DNA of 64,000 bases from contig NC_081406.1 of the NCBI RefSeq assembly GCF_030272615.1, positions 142,013,299 through 142,077,298 of the forward strand. Reading direction: 5' to 3'. The notes beneath the pieces were generated by a model that made no database searches, was not told where the DNA came from, and saw only the letters and a list, made by a program, of their open reading frames with translations. The position numbers were made by a program, and so were the translations under genes. Below are positions 1 to 11,300 of this stretch, piece by piece (position 1 is the first letter of the stretch; each line of letters begins with the position of its first letter). Source of the stretch: Cryptomeria japonica (lineage: Eukaryota; Streptophyta; Pinopsida; Cupressales; Cupressaceae).

Positions 1-522
1 TGTGCATTGATTACAAAGCCCTAAACAAAAAAACTATCAAGAATAGGTATCGTATCCCCCAAATTGATGAGATGATTAATGAACTGCATGGTCCTTTCTA
101 TTTTTCTAAGATTTATTTAAGGTCAGGTTACCACCAAATCATACATAGGAAGGATGATGTAGAGAAAACAACTTTCAAATGCCATTTTGGTCACTTTGAG
201 TTCTTCGTAATGCCTTTTGGATGGATTGATGCACCAACCACTTTCCAATAATGCATAAATCATGTCTTTTGTAAGCAACTCAAGATGCTTGTATTTATAT
301 TCTTTGATAATATCTTGATTTTTAGCAAAGCCTGGGAAGAACACATGAGACATCTTGAGGAGGTGTTGAGCATACTCGAGAGTGAGTGGTACACCAAGGA
401 GTCTAAGTGTGATTTTGGCATGACAAAACTTCTCTACCTTGGCCACATCATCAGTACTAAAGGTGTGAGAATTGATCCTGAAAAGATCAAGGCAACTATT
501 GATTGGCCAACACCTGTGAATC
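1..522 (+). pseudogene. Ty3/gypsy reverse transcriptase fragment
   Basis: Translation starts inside RT (CIDYKALN, then RYRIPQIDEM). It continues through FKCHFGHFEFFVMPFG, then a region where the catalytic box reads VFIFFDNILIFS, and then YLGHIISTKGVRIDPEKI and DWPTPVN. The usual YxDD-type box here reads FFDN, so an aspartate is missing. A TAA at about 249 (a Gln position in the family) interrupts the frame. The frame stops where the solo LTR inserted and resumes after it (LKGFFGL). It is a dead copy of the polymerase that would copy element RNA into DNA in cytoplasmic particles. Confidence 0.85.
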
Positions 523-1781
523 TGTAATGGATACCCTAGAATGCCCAAAAACTAAACCAACTACTGATAGGAATTAAGTCAAACAGTTTGCATTCAACTC
601 CTTATTTCTTTGTTTAATGTTTAAACCTCTTATGGCTTCGGAAATGAAATGTTTGTTTGTTTTTTAGTCTTTGCATAGATTTGAAATCATATAACATGAA
701 CTAGAAGGAAATTACAATAATGTGCAACATGAAGATTGAACTACTGCTGAAATGATATTATTTCCAGAATTATTAAAATCAAATACATAGCAGATTTTTT
801 TAACTCACTAAATACTCCAACTTTTTTGACATAGTATTCCAGCAATGACTTCCCATCTTGCTGCTACAGTAACATGAATAGTGCCGTGCTACAATACGTG
901 AATAGTGTCGCGCTACAGTAGCGTGAATAGTGTCATGCTACAGTAACGTGAATAGTGCTGCGCTACAATGCTGCTACAGTATTAATTAATCTTCAATCAG
1001 TCCAATATCATCATAAAATCATCCCTTCAGAATGGCATAAGCATTGGTCAAGAAGTGGAGAAGGTATGAGCAAAACACCCAATCTGCCTGTAGCTGGAGA
1101 TGCACCCAATCTGTCTGTTAATGAAGCTGATAGCAATGGATTCCAAAGGCCAAATCCCAAGGGAATGACGTCTAGAATGTCACAAGAGAGGATAGACGTC
1201 CTCTAATGCCAAGAACGGATCTGCAACTCACACATCAATTTCTTCTCATATTCAACATGCTGAATGAAGCCACAAAAGCTTTCTTTTATTCTTTCTCCAA
1301 GGGTCGACCCAACTCACTTAAGCAATGTGGGATAAAATATGTGCAATATAAAACATATTAAAATATTCACTTATGTCTCCCTAAGATGCCCCTTTGATTT
1401 GCACACAACCCCATAAAATAAATATTAAAGTATAACTTTAATATTTTACAGTTAAATTAAATGTTACTTTAATAACACTTCAGGCATTAAAATATACTAG
1501 CAATCGGACTCCGAATAGCGCGACTGATAACTCGTCGGAAAGCTCTCGCCAAGGAGTATCGAATCCAATCACCAAAACTAGCCTCCGTTGTGTCCTGTTG
1601 ACTTACTAAAAATAGTAAGTATGCCTGAAACTAAGTAAATCAACTCCGTTTTGGCCTAAACTGGAAATGACTAGGCCAAAACACTCCAGGATCCCTTTAA
1701 ACCCTTCGTTAGCCCTCGGGACCATGTAGAGCTAGGCTAACACACATATGCTTGCTCAACTGCTAAAGTGGGGACATTACA
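523..1781 (-). mobile_element. Solo LTR (1,259 bp) inserted in gypsy RT
   Basis: Read on the minus strand it starts TGTAATGTCCCC and ends CCATTACA, so it has the TG...CA ends of an LTR. The flanks are GAATC (518-522) and AAATC (1782-1786), a 5-bp target duplication with one mismatch. Removing the insert joins the RT reading frame (PTPVN to LKGFFGL). No internal coding region is present, so it is a solo LTR left by LTR-LTR recombination. It contains a palindrome at 1601-1620, a TTAGCC/GGCTAA hairpin near its start and a minisatellite (858-980). Confidence 0.85.
858..980. repeat. Minisatellite, unit about 24 bp, inside the solo LTR
   Basis: There are about four to five copies of a unit close to GCTACAGTAACGTGAATAGT. 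The same motif recurs in the solo LTR at 57345-57420 as GTGAACAGTGCGCTACAGT, so it belongs to this LTR superfamily rather than to the insertion site. Confidence 0.75.
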
Positions 1782-1786
1782 AAATC

Positions 1787-3720
1787 TCACATAGCTTAAG
1801 GGATTCTTTGGATTATGTGGATTTTAACAAAGCTTTGTTAAGGGGTTCTCATAGACTGTAGCTCCACTTACTAGTTTGAAAACAAGAGGAGATTTCATGT
1901 GATAAGATGTAGCATAGAAGTGTTTTGTTCATTTCAAATAAGTGATGTCCACATGCCCTATTTTAGCTATTCTAGATTTCTCCAAACCTTTCGAGTTGGA
2001 GTGTGATTCTTCAAGAGAAGGAATAGGTGTTGTACTTATGCAAGACAAGCATTTGACTGCCCTTGAAAGATGGAAATTGAGAGGTACATGCGTTGGCCAA
2101 GTTTATACCTTACTTGGTGGGAGGCAAGTTCATTATGAAAACCAACCACAATAGCATAAAATATGTCATGAATTAGAAAGATCTCAATGATAGACAATGG
2201 AAGTGGGTGAGAAGAATTTAGACCTGTGATTTTGATATTGTTTATGTAACGGGGAAGAAAAATTTGGTTGCTGATGCGCTTTCTAGGAGGCCCCACTTGT
2301 GCTCATTAGTTGATATTACTACTGATTGGAGAGAGAGTTGATCTTGGCAGAGTATGCAAAGGACTTATGGGCAACAAGTATCATCGAGGGTACAATATTG
2401 GATGATAGATACACGATAAATGAGCTAATAATTTGCAAAGAAAGAATTTGTCTCATACCTAATTCAAGACTTAAGGTGAAGATATTGACGACTTTTCATG
2501 ATGCACCTATGGCTGGTCACTCTAGATTCTTCAAGACTTACAGGCAGATCTGAGAAAGGTTCACAAGGAAAGGACTTAAAAATGAGATCCTTAAGTATGT
2601 TCAAGAGTGCTCCACATGCTAGCAAAACAAGAATGAGCATACCTATCTAGCTGGTTCGTTACAACTCCTACCCATTCCAAACTAAAAGTGGAAATGCATC
2701 TCCATGGACTTCATCACTGGGCTAACCAAGGTATAAGGTAAGGACCGCATATATGTTGTTGTGGACAAATTAACAACATTTGCACATTTCTTTGCCATTT
2801 CCACAACATACATAGAAACACAAATAGCTGATTCGTTCTTCAAGGAGATTTTCAAACTTCATGGGATGTCAAGGAGTATAGTTAGTGGTAGGAACATCAT
2901 GTTCCTGAGCCTCTTTTTCTTGGAGCTTTTCAGTTGAGTGGGATTGACCTCACTCCCAGCACCAGTTACCACCCATAGACAGATGGGAAGATAAATATAG
3001 TGAATAAATAGGTTGCAGGGTATCTTAGAAATTATATTTCAGGACAATAGAGGACATGGATTAGATGGCTGCACCTAGGAAAATACTGCTATAATTCCAC
3101 ATATTACATGTTTATCAAGATGTAACTACTTATGGCATTGTATGGATACAAAGCTTCTAAATTTATTGATTTTCTTTTTGGGGATAGTAGGGTGCCTAAA
3201 GCAAGAGATTTGCTACAGGAAAGTTAGGATATCATGAAATCATTGAAGGAAAATTTGCAACAAGTGCAAAATTAGCAGAAATTGCTGGTCAACGTCGTAT
3301 AGAGCATTGTTTTGAGGTGGGTGATATGGTTTATTCAAGACTTTATCCATAGAAACATTCCACTCTAAAGAAGAGTGCATCAAAAACACGTAAGCCCCAA
3401 TTCTATGGTCCTTGTATAGTCTCCAAAGGATTAGAGAAGTGGCTTAAGAGCTAGAGCTACCAGCCAGCAACTGAGTACATAATGTATTCCATGTGTCTAG
3501 GTTCAAAAAGGCACTTGGACATATTGTAGTCCCTTCATTAGAGTTGCCACCATTAGATGAGGAGGGGATGTTGATCTAGGTGTCAAAGGCTATTATTAAT
3601 TACAAGGAGTGCACTCTATGGAAAAGGATTATCCAAGAATAATCTGTTGATGGAGGATGCAACGTGGGAAAAAGAACAAACTTTGTAGCATCTGGAGTTG
3701 TAATTGCTTGAGGACAAGTA
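1787..3720 (+). pseudogene. Ty3/gypsy RNase H, integrase and tail, decayed
   Basis: After the solo LTR the pol frame resumes. RNase H reads CPILAILDFSKPFELECDSS...GIGVVLMQ and later TCDFDIVYVTGKKNLVADALSRRP. Integrase shows the zinc-finger remnant (HDAPMAGHSRFFKTYRQI and the decayed CSTC region), MDFITGL, then VVVDKLTTFAHF and DSFFKEIFKLHGMSRSIVSGRN. The tail near 3380-3440 (KPQFYGPCIVSKGL) matches the post-integrase region of chromovirus-like elements. Stops and frameshifts occur throughout. The normal role would be tRNA/RNA removal (RNase H) and insertion of the DNA copy (integrase). Confidence 0.8.
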
Positions 3721-3738
3721 ATTTTAGGGAGGGAGGAC

Positions 3739-4807
3739 TATAATGTCCCCTTCTTAAGCCTTGATAGCTTGTTGATTGTAAGCATATTTAGCAGATTCCT
3801 GTAGGTTAATGCACTAGGATTAGGGAACTCATTAGGGATTTGGTGACTGTTCAATCTAGCTAATCCAGTGATAATAAGTGTTGCATTGAGCTTGGGTGGT
3901 TAAGAATTGCATAACTCTTTTTGCAGAGGTTTCGAAAAATTTGTCCATTTTTACTATTTTTATAAGTCATAGTCTAGACAACAACTTGGTTAGTTTCCAT
4001 TTTTAATATTTTGGGTAAGCTAGCAATGCATTAGATGATATTATTTTGGTGATTAATGTGGTCAAGAGGTGTTATTTTAAATAACATTAAAAGCATAAAA
4101 GTATTAAAGTTAAATTAAATATTTAACTTAATGTAATTTAATAAAGTGACTTTACGTGGGTGCCTAGGGGAGTTATAAGATGTTATTTTAAAATATCAAT
4201 TTAGTGTTTTCCTAGAGAGGGGGCACCAACATGGGAGACATAAGGGATTGTTTTTAATGCAATAAAATATTTAATATCCCGTCCTGGGCATGGGATTTGG
4301 AGGAGTATATATTGGCTTTCTTGAGCTCATTTTTCATTATGTATGATTTCGAAATTGATAACAAAACTCTACTAGATCGAACTTGTTCACGATGTAGCTT
4401 TGTGAGGACGAAAACCTTCATAGAGAACATCTTCTTCGTTGGTGAAAGATCAAACCTGGGAGATAGTTTGGTGGTTTCATTCAGAAATCACATACATGCT
4501 TCATTGGAGAAGATTTTATTTTGTGTTTTCAGTTTTAAATCTTCAACTAATAGAGAAAATCATTGGAGAAGATTTGTATTTTCACTTTCCTAAGCCGACC
4601 ATACCATTCCCTTGCTGTCCAAACAAATTGGGAGAGAAACGTGGGATGTTTTGAAGGTGGGTGTCTAGGGTTTTGTAGAGACATCTTTTTGATTAAGGTC
4701 ACCTAGGCTTGCACATTGACAAACTGCAGTTTGGAGGCGTAGCATCCAAGTTAGAGACTTTCCAGTTTGTTGTTTTAAGTGCAAAAGCAGACTTGCATAC
4801 TCTAGAT
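3739..4807 (+). mobile_element. 3' LTR of the gypsy element, 5' part
   Basis: It begins TATAATGTCCCC immediately after the polypurine tract; the expected TGTAATGTCCCC start has one change. A TATA-like box (GTATATATTGG) lies at about 4305-4315. The 3' end was not found: the LTR is interrupted at 4808 by a small DNA transposon, and sequence from 5452 may continue it. Confidence 0.6.
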
Positions 4808-5451
4808 CTAAGTTATCGGTTCTTCCCCTTTTGGCCTTGGTCTGGGTCTTGGTTTTCCCCGGGTTTTCCCTGGGTTCCTCCCAGGTCCTTCCCGGGTGGC
4901 CGGGTTCCCTGTGGGTACTGCGTGGGAACCTGACCACTTGGGAAGGACCCAGGAGGAACCCGACAGGACCCACAGGGAACCCGACCACCTGGGAAGGACC
5001 CGCGTGAACCTAGGCCCGTGGGTTCCCAAAAACAGGGCCCACGGGTCAAAAAAACAATAAAAAAAGACTTTTTAAAATAGTTTTTTAATAATAAAACTCT
5101 AATTCACCCCTTTATGACTTTTTAAAAAAGACTTGAAACTTGAATATTATCTTTTTTGCAAATTATGAATATGATATTAGACTTTAGTTATTAGTTTACT
5201 GATTACATTTGCAATATATGAATATTTATTGGCATTGGCAATTATGGATTTATGATTTATCATTTATGTATGGAAAGTCACATTGTATATTTTATTTTTG
5301 TATGGATTGTATATATTGAACATATATATAATATATGTGTATATATATATATATAATTAAAATATATATATATGTATAGACGAACCTGTACCCGTACCTG
5401 TACCCAAGATTTGTTTTGTTTGCTGAATCCGAACCCGAACCGGTAACTTAG
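4808..5451. mobile_element. Non-autonomous hAT-like element (644 bp), GC-rich core
   Basis: Terminal inverted repeats are CTAAGTTATCGGTTC (4808-4822) and GAACCGGTAACTTAG (5437-5451), 14 of 15 matching as inverted copies. Flanking 8-bp duplications are CTCTAGAT (4800-4807) and CTCCAGAT (5452-5459), one mismatch; 8 bp is typical of hAT transposons. The inside has a C/G-rich self-complementary block (about 4850-5045) and an (AT)n tract (about 5325-5370). No transposase is encoded. Confidence 0.7.
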
Positions 5452-6339
5452 CTCCAGATCAAATGGGTATGTTTGTATTGTTCATTTGAAGCCATTTGAC
5501 CATTTGGGTATTGAAAATAATGAACAAATATTGCTGTTCACAGTTCATGATAAATCTGAAAGCAATTTCTAGTAGTGGGTTTGTGTCATTTTGAGCATAT
5601 TGAATATATTTCTGTTATTTCTTTGCTGCAAATACTAATTATGTATTTCCTACTCCATGTATGGTTTACTTGCAAATGTCCAAGTATCTAAACAGAAAAC
5701 ATAAAAAAGAAAAAATATAAGAGTGTATACTACAAACTTTGTATATTATAGCATTTAATCAGTTTATTGAGTCTATTTATTGTTTTCAATCTCATTTTGT
5801 GTGTACTCTTCTTAGTCTTTTTTTTTAACTAAAAAGGGTTAGAATTTATTAGAAGCCATAGGTGTTTGTCTTCAAGAGAGAATCATAAAATCTCATCTTG
5901 TGTGGAAGTGTTGAATAGCATTGTGCTTGTACCTAAAAGCAAAAAGATAGATTTTAATTTAAATTGGGTTTTATTGCATACTTGGCCAAAAATCATCTTA
6001 CTAGTTCTAAATTAATTTTGTTTTGTTTATAAGGGAGCTTCCCCTTCTAATCATAAAAGAGAGTTAACTTGCACGCTGTTCCATTTTGAGTTGTCCTAAA
6101 ATGTACAAAATAAAATGTTGACAATGTCAATGGCATTATTATTCCTTATGAGCCTTGATGATCTATATAATTATATTTCTTTGACTTTTTAGTTGTTCAA
6201 TCTCTAACCACTACTCGTGAGGCCCAAAACACTTTCTTGATACTCAAACTTTGTCTACATAAATTGATATAGAACTGTAGACACATAAAAAATTTCATCC
6301 TAATTAACTTTCATCCTGGGTGGATCCATTTCATTCTCA
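5452..6339. other. AT-rich non-coding DNA, probably old LTR remains
   Basis: No coding sequence or clear repeat boundary was recognised. It may be the rest of the LTR that starts at 3739. Confidence 0.4.
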
Positions 6340-6942
6340 CACACTATTCCAACTAGTATTATTAATATTATTATTAATATTATCATTTCATGCATCCATT
6401 TATCTATTTAATAATATTATTTATCATTTATTAATATAATTATCATTTACCATTTATCATCTATATATTTAATAATAATAGTAGTAGTATTCATCTATCT
6501 TCATAAACATATGCATAGGCATTCACATCATTCATTTATGCTTTCTCCTTTATCCATTTGCATCCACCTTACACGTGGGATTAAAACTTTCAAGCCTTCT
6601 TATTTATCCCATATTCATCCCACAACGTGGATTCACCCATAGGACTTCTATAAAAACCCAACCCCCTCTCCCATTTGGGGCTATCTAGCAATCTAGCACT
6701 TAGTTTATCTTTGGCATTCTTGCATTTCTATTATCTTGCATTTGACTTTTTCCTAGTTTGCGCACCATTTGCATTTCATCTTCAAAATCTTCATTCATCA
6801 TGGCTCTTTGTGCAAATGCTTTCTGAGAGCATTTAAATTCTTAAGCACAAAGTCTTGGCGATAGGAGTACAATAAAGTTAAAAGCTTCTTGTTGATTACT
6901 TGTTGGTTTAGTTTCTTTTAGCTTTGTATGTTTGTTCTTGCA
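6340..6942 (+). mobile_element. Possible LTR remnant with TATA box
   Basis: An AT-rich ATT/AAT microsatellite block (6355-6490) is followed by a TATA box (CTATAAAAACCCA, about 6648-6660) and a pyrimidine-rich transcribed-looking leader. This arrangement resembles U3-R of a plus-strand LTR. Ends and target duplication could not be fixed. Confidence 0.3.
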
Positions 6943-6944
6943 GG

Positions 6945-8379
6945 TACTCTATTGAGAAAGTTGGATTGGATCTGGATCTTAACTCCATAAGATCACAAAC
7001 ATTTTCCATTCAGCATTACTTGTCATTATTACAAGGGAGGCGATTGTAGCCATTGCATCAGCTGCTCTGTTGTTGTCTTGAGGAATTTGCTCAAATGTGA
7101 TTGTTGTAAAGTAAGCCTTGAAATCACCCACCATTCTCTTGTATGGCATAAGTTTTTCATCTTTTTTCTTATAATCATCATTAACCTGTCTGATCACTAA
7201 CTGGGAATCACTAGGAACACGCAAATCTAAGATTTTCCATTGTACAACCATATAGAGTCCAGAAAGTAATGCTTCATATTCTGCAATATTGTTTGTACAT
7301 GTAAACTATATCTCATAAGCCTTAGGTATGCAATCTCCTTGCGATGTGACAAAGAGGATTCCAGCACTAGAACCACCATGTGTGAAGGAGCCATCAAAAT
7401 ATAGAGTCCAGAGAACTGGGGATTCCATTTTGAAGATTGACTCATTTGGTAATTCTGTGATAAGTGGATGATCATCTGTGACAAGAGCATCAGCGAGTTG
7501 ATTTGCTATAGGTTGTCCCTTGATTGCTTTTCTTTCAACATATTCGATGTCAAACTCACCAAGAATCATGACCCATTTAGCCAGACATCCTATAAGAGCT
7601 TCTTTACTTAGAAGATATTTAAGTGGATCGATTTTTGCAATGAGCTTTGTTTGGTGTGTAAGCATGTAATGTCGCAATTTTTGTGAAACATAAACTACAG
7701 AAAGACATGCTCTCTCAATAGGACTATAATTGAGTTCATATCCCACTAGGGTACGACTGATGTAATATATTGCACGTTCTTTTCCTTCAAAGTCATGTTG
7801 CGCCAAAAGTTCCCCCAGTGCTATAGTAGTTGTGGATATATACAGTAGTAGAGGCTTGTCATCTGTGGGAGGTACTAACATTGGTGGTGACATTAGGTAT
7901 TCTTTGATCTGTTAAAAAGCTTGTTCACATTTGTCATCTCATTTGAATGAAACATTTTTATGTAGCAGGTGCTGAAATGGTTGACGCTTATCTGCCAGTT
8001 GTGCTATAAAGCGGTGGATAGATTGGAGTTTCCCTTGTAAAGATCTCAACTGACGAATATTCTTCGGTGGTGGCATCTCAAGTATGGCTTTTACGTTTTC
8101 AAGATCAGCTTCAATTCCCTCAGATGATATAATGTATCTAGGGAGTTTCTTGGAGGTTACCCCAAAAACATATTTCTTTGGATTCAATCGGACTTTATAT
8201 TTTTCCAACCTTGTAAAGATTTTATCCATGATTTCTAAATGTCCCTTCCTGGTGTAAGATTTCCAAGCAAGTCATCTACATAATCTTCTACATAATCTTC
8301 TAGATATATATGCATCATGTCATGAAAGATAGTGGTCATTGGACGTTGATAAGTAGCTCCGACATTCTTCAAAAGCTTA
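6945..8379 (-). pseudogene. Tat-lineage gypsy RT, RNase H and second (archaeal-type) RNase H
   Basis: On the minus strand the order is an RT fragment (LLKNVGATYQRPMTTIFHDMMH at about 8379-8310, then the decayed catalytic box region YVDDLLG, then RLNPKKYVFGV). It is followed by the pol RNase H (7306-7893; KPLLLYISTTTIALGELLAQ, AIYYISRTLVGYELNYSP) and a second RNase H (LWTLYFDGSFTHGGSSAGILF and later DSQLVIRQVNDDY...NRAADAMATIASL at 6979-7251). Two RNase H domains in tandem define the Tat/Ogre/Retand lineage of Ty3/gypsy. Integrase is missing to the left. Stops and frameshifts show it is dead. Confidence 0.8.
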
Positions 8380-9267
8380 TGATCAGTAATAGAACAAATA
8401 TACAGTGATGACTATAAGATAGAAAGCAACCTGAGCGATAATGTTTTACATACAGATCGGGTTTGTTAGAACTGACTGCTATAATTGCTAATTGCTTTCA
8501 ACATGGAGTATTACATTAACATTGTGGGTCAATCCTCTATCATGTTTATGGACAACACAAGGTACAATTCCAATAAGAAAATAATAGTTATCAATAAGGT
8601 ATTAGTTTAACTAGTTAGCACTTATTAAGAAAAAAATACACAATTCCCCAATCAGCAATTAAGCAATTAGTATGAGACTTGTTTCCTCAAGGAAAGATTA
8701 CTCCAAAAAGACATGACTATTGGGAGATAGAGGTATAAAAAGAGAATGATGGGAAGAGGAAAAAAGAAGGATATATCATCTACGATCAGATTAAAACAGA
8801 AATATTATGGAGTTACAGGGAGTAACACTTGTGTTCTTGGTGGTATGCATGGGATGTGCTTAACATGTATGCTTAATATATGAAGCCTGATAACATTCTT
8901 ATGCAGAATTTAATAGTAATATAAATTTAGATAATAATAATATAGTTACAATAAAAATATAATTAAAATTATTATAATGTTTTATAAGAACTGCATCTGC
9001 AGTAATATATAATGATAATTATTTGAGAATAAATAACATATGTAAACATATATAAACATATATAAGTATATTAATAATAAATATTAGCATATAAATCAGA
9101 TAGAATCCTTAAGACAATATCAGGAAGAAGCCTATGTTCTTGTTATCACTAATTGGATTCATGTTAAAGATAGTTTTGTCTCCTAATAAATTTAGTTTAA
9201 GTCACAATTATGTTGAGATGGATTAATTAGGACTAAAATAAACCTAAATTTAGTAAGGGACATTACA
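8380..9267 (-). mobile_element. Solo LTR (888 bp) in the Tat relic
   Basis: Read on the minus strand it starts TGTAATGTCCC at 9267, the start shared with the other LTRs in this window, and ends ...CTGATCA at 8380. Flanks GCTTA (8375-8379) and GCTGA (9268-9272) match at four of five bases. It separates a gag end (DLGTTARVS) from RT (LLKNVGATY), so the host element already lacked most of protease and the RT N-terminus. Orientation is taken from the TGTAATGTCCC end; a TATA-like GTATAAAAAG on the plus strand argues weakly against it. Confidence 0.55.
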
Positions 9268-10205
9268 GCTGACTCGAGCAGTTGTCCCAAGGTCTAAAAT
9301 TTCGTTTAGGGAAACTTCTTTATTTTTCTTTTCCTTTTCTGAGGACGAACCCTTAAGGTTGTAAATAGGTGATGATGTTTTAACATTTTTTGCGTCAACA
9401 ACTCCGTCATTAACTACATTCTTGTTCTTAGCCCAAAAGGGTGTTTTGTGGTTTGAACTCGATCCTTTGTGATCTTTATCATCATTTATCTTTATAGTAC
9501 CATCGTCAATAAGGGTTTGTTCAATGCGGAATCCCATGTCTATGACCTAATCAAAGGTGTCCAAACATTTGAGGCAAAGTTCTCTTCCAATTACCTTGTT
9601 TAAATTACGACAAAAGAGGTCAACAAGTTGCTTATCGGGAATGTCATAAGGTGCTCTTTTTGTCAAATGTCTCCATCTTTGCAAAAATGATACAAAGGAT
9701 TCTCCTTGTTTTTGTTTTGTGTTGAAGAGGTCCATCTTGGTCACCTCATGTTCGCAGTTGTAAAAGCATAGTGTGAGACAAACTTATCAGCCAATTCTTG
9801 GAAAGATTTGATGGTCGGAGGTAATCGGGAGAACCATTCCATAGCACTTCCTCCAAGACTACAGGAAAATAGTCTCATAAGGTATGTTTCGTCTCTACAA
9901 ATTCTAAGGTAGCAGCACAAAATTCTCTCAAGTGATCTTTAGGGTCTCCTTTTCCTCTGTACTTATCCAGTTTTGGTATTTCCCAGTGACTAGGAAAAGG
10001 TGGCATTGGAATACTTGGATCAAAAGGATAGGGACATATGTCCTCAATGGAAAACTTGTGTGACGATGCCTTCTTATTCTTGAGAGTGTCCAATTCTTGT
10101 CTCAATTCTCTTAATTCATTCAAAACGAGATCATTGGTAGGCACAGGTTTCGATGTTTTCGAAGATCTCTTGTATCCTAATGGCAAGTAGAAAGGTCTAC
10201 AATCT
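9268..10205 (-). pseudogene. Tat-lineage gag fragment
   Basis: Minus-strand pieces read ELRELRQELDTLKNKK, then PFPSHWEIPKLDKYRGKGDP and HLREFCAATLEFV (9875-10200). Next comes MTKMDLFNTKQKQGESFVSF with RWRHLTKRAPYDIPDKQLVD (9547-9744), and then a lysine/serine-rich linker (9250-9537). The YRGKGDP...L..F and FNTKQKQGESF..F..RWR patterns are typical of plant gypsy gag (retrotransposon gag domain), the particle protein. Frameshifts separate the pieces. Confidence 0.7.
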
Positions 10206-10829
10206 TTTTTCCAGTTTTGGCACGCCCGGTGGGACACCTTTGTCCACTCTCACATTGAGCATTATATGTATTATAATGTTGCAGATTTAATATGGCTTTA
10301 TGTACATTGATTTGATCATATTTTGACAGGTTTTGATATGGTTTTGGGCAGCTATGTTCAACATGTTTTTGACAGATTTTGAAATGGTTTTGAGCAGCTA
10401 TGTTGAACATGTTTTTGACAGGTTTTAATATGGTTTTAGAGAGCTATTTTCACCACTTGTTCTTAGATTTAAAACAAGCTTAAAATGCCTAGGCTTTGTC
10501 ACATTTTGTGTAGATTCTGAACAGGTTTATAAAACAGTTTTAAAGCCTTATTTTTGGCTCACAGATTGCTGATTTAATGTCTTATTGTTGGCTTACATGT
10601 TTGCTGATTTAAAACAGTTTTAATGCTTTCTTTCTACCATGTTTGGATAGGTTTAAAACAAAAATAGAAGCAATTAAAAATCTTGTCTATGTGGCCACAT
10701 TTTTGCATTAAAAATCTGCACTTTCAAATCCACCATAGCATTTCTTAAAAATCTGGAAAAAGAAAACCATTTCAAATCTGCATTTCTCAAGTTAACATAG
10801 GAAAGGATTTCAATTTTTAGTTTAAAAGT

Positions 10830-11300
10830 TTAGAAATTTAGTTTTCATATGTTTAGTTTAGTTTTAGTAAATTTGGTTTTCTTTAGCTTTATTAAATCTA
10901 AGTTTAGTTTTAGTTTTTTATTTTAGTCTTAGCTTCTTAAAATTAGATTTTTTTAATTTTATCTTTTTAATTAGATTTTTTTTGTTTTAGCCTTTTAATT
11001 AGATTTTAGATTAGATTTTGGATTTTTAAATTAGATTTTTTTTCAAGATTTTAGATTAGATTTATTTCTTTAATTAGATTTTAATTTTTTCAATTTAGAT
11101 TGTAGATTAGATCTAGTTTGTTTTTTTAATTCTAATTAGATTAGCTGTTAATTTTTGTCACTTAGATTAGTTAGTTTTCTTTTAAATTTTATTTTAATCA
11201 TTTAGGTTAAATTGCTAATTAGATCTTAGTTTAAATTTTTCTTTAATTGGGTTAAATTAGACTAATTTTAGCTTAGGTTAGTTGGCTAACGAATTAGATA
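10830..11300. repeat. T-rich degenerate tandem repeat (TTTTAGATTAGATTTT-like)
   Basis: There are dozens of variants of TTTAGATTAG / TTAATTAGATTTT with poly-T runs. They lie inside the leader region, have strong strand asymmetry and no coding content. Confidence 0.65.

Larger units (their letters stand above)
1..3738 (+). mobile_element. Ty3/gypsy retrotransposon, 5' truncated by window edge, decayed
   Basis: The plus strand carries, in order, reverse transcriptase, a connection region, RNase H, integrase and a C-terminal tail. It ends in a polypurine tract (about 3725-3737, AGGGAGGGAGGA) directly before an LTR start. The order and motifs are those of Ty3/gypsy pol, probably of the chromovirus type. 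Many in-frame stops and a solo-LTR insertion at 523-1781 make it non-functional. The 5' LTR, gag and protease would lie left of the window. Confidence 0.85.

Noticed and set aside
4665-5049. Pro/Gly/Arg-rich ORFs on both strands.
   Set aside because: They are low-complexity translations of the GC-rich foldable core of the small hAT-like element.
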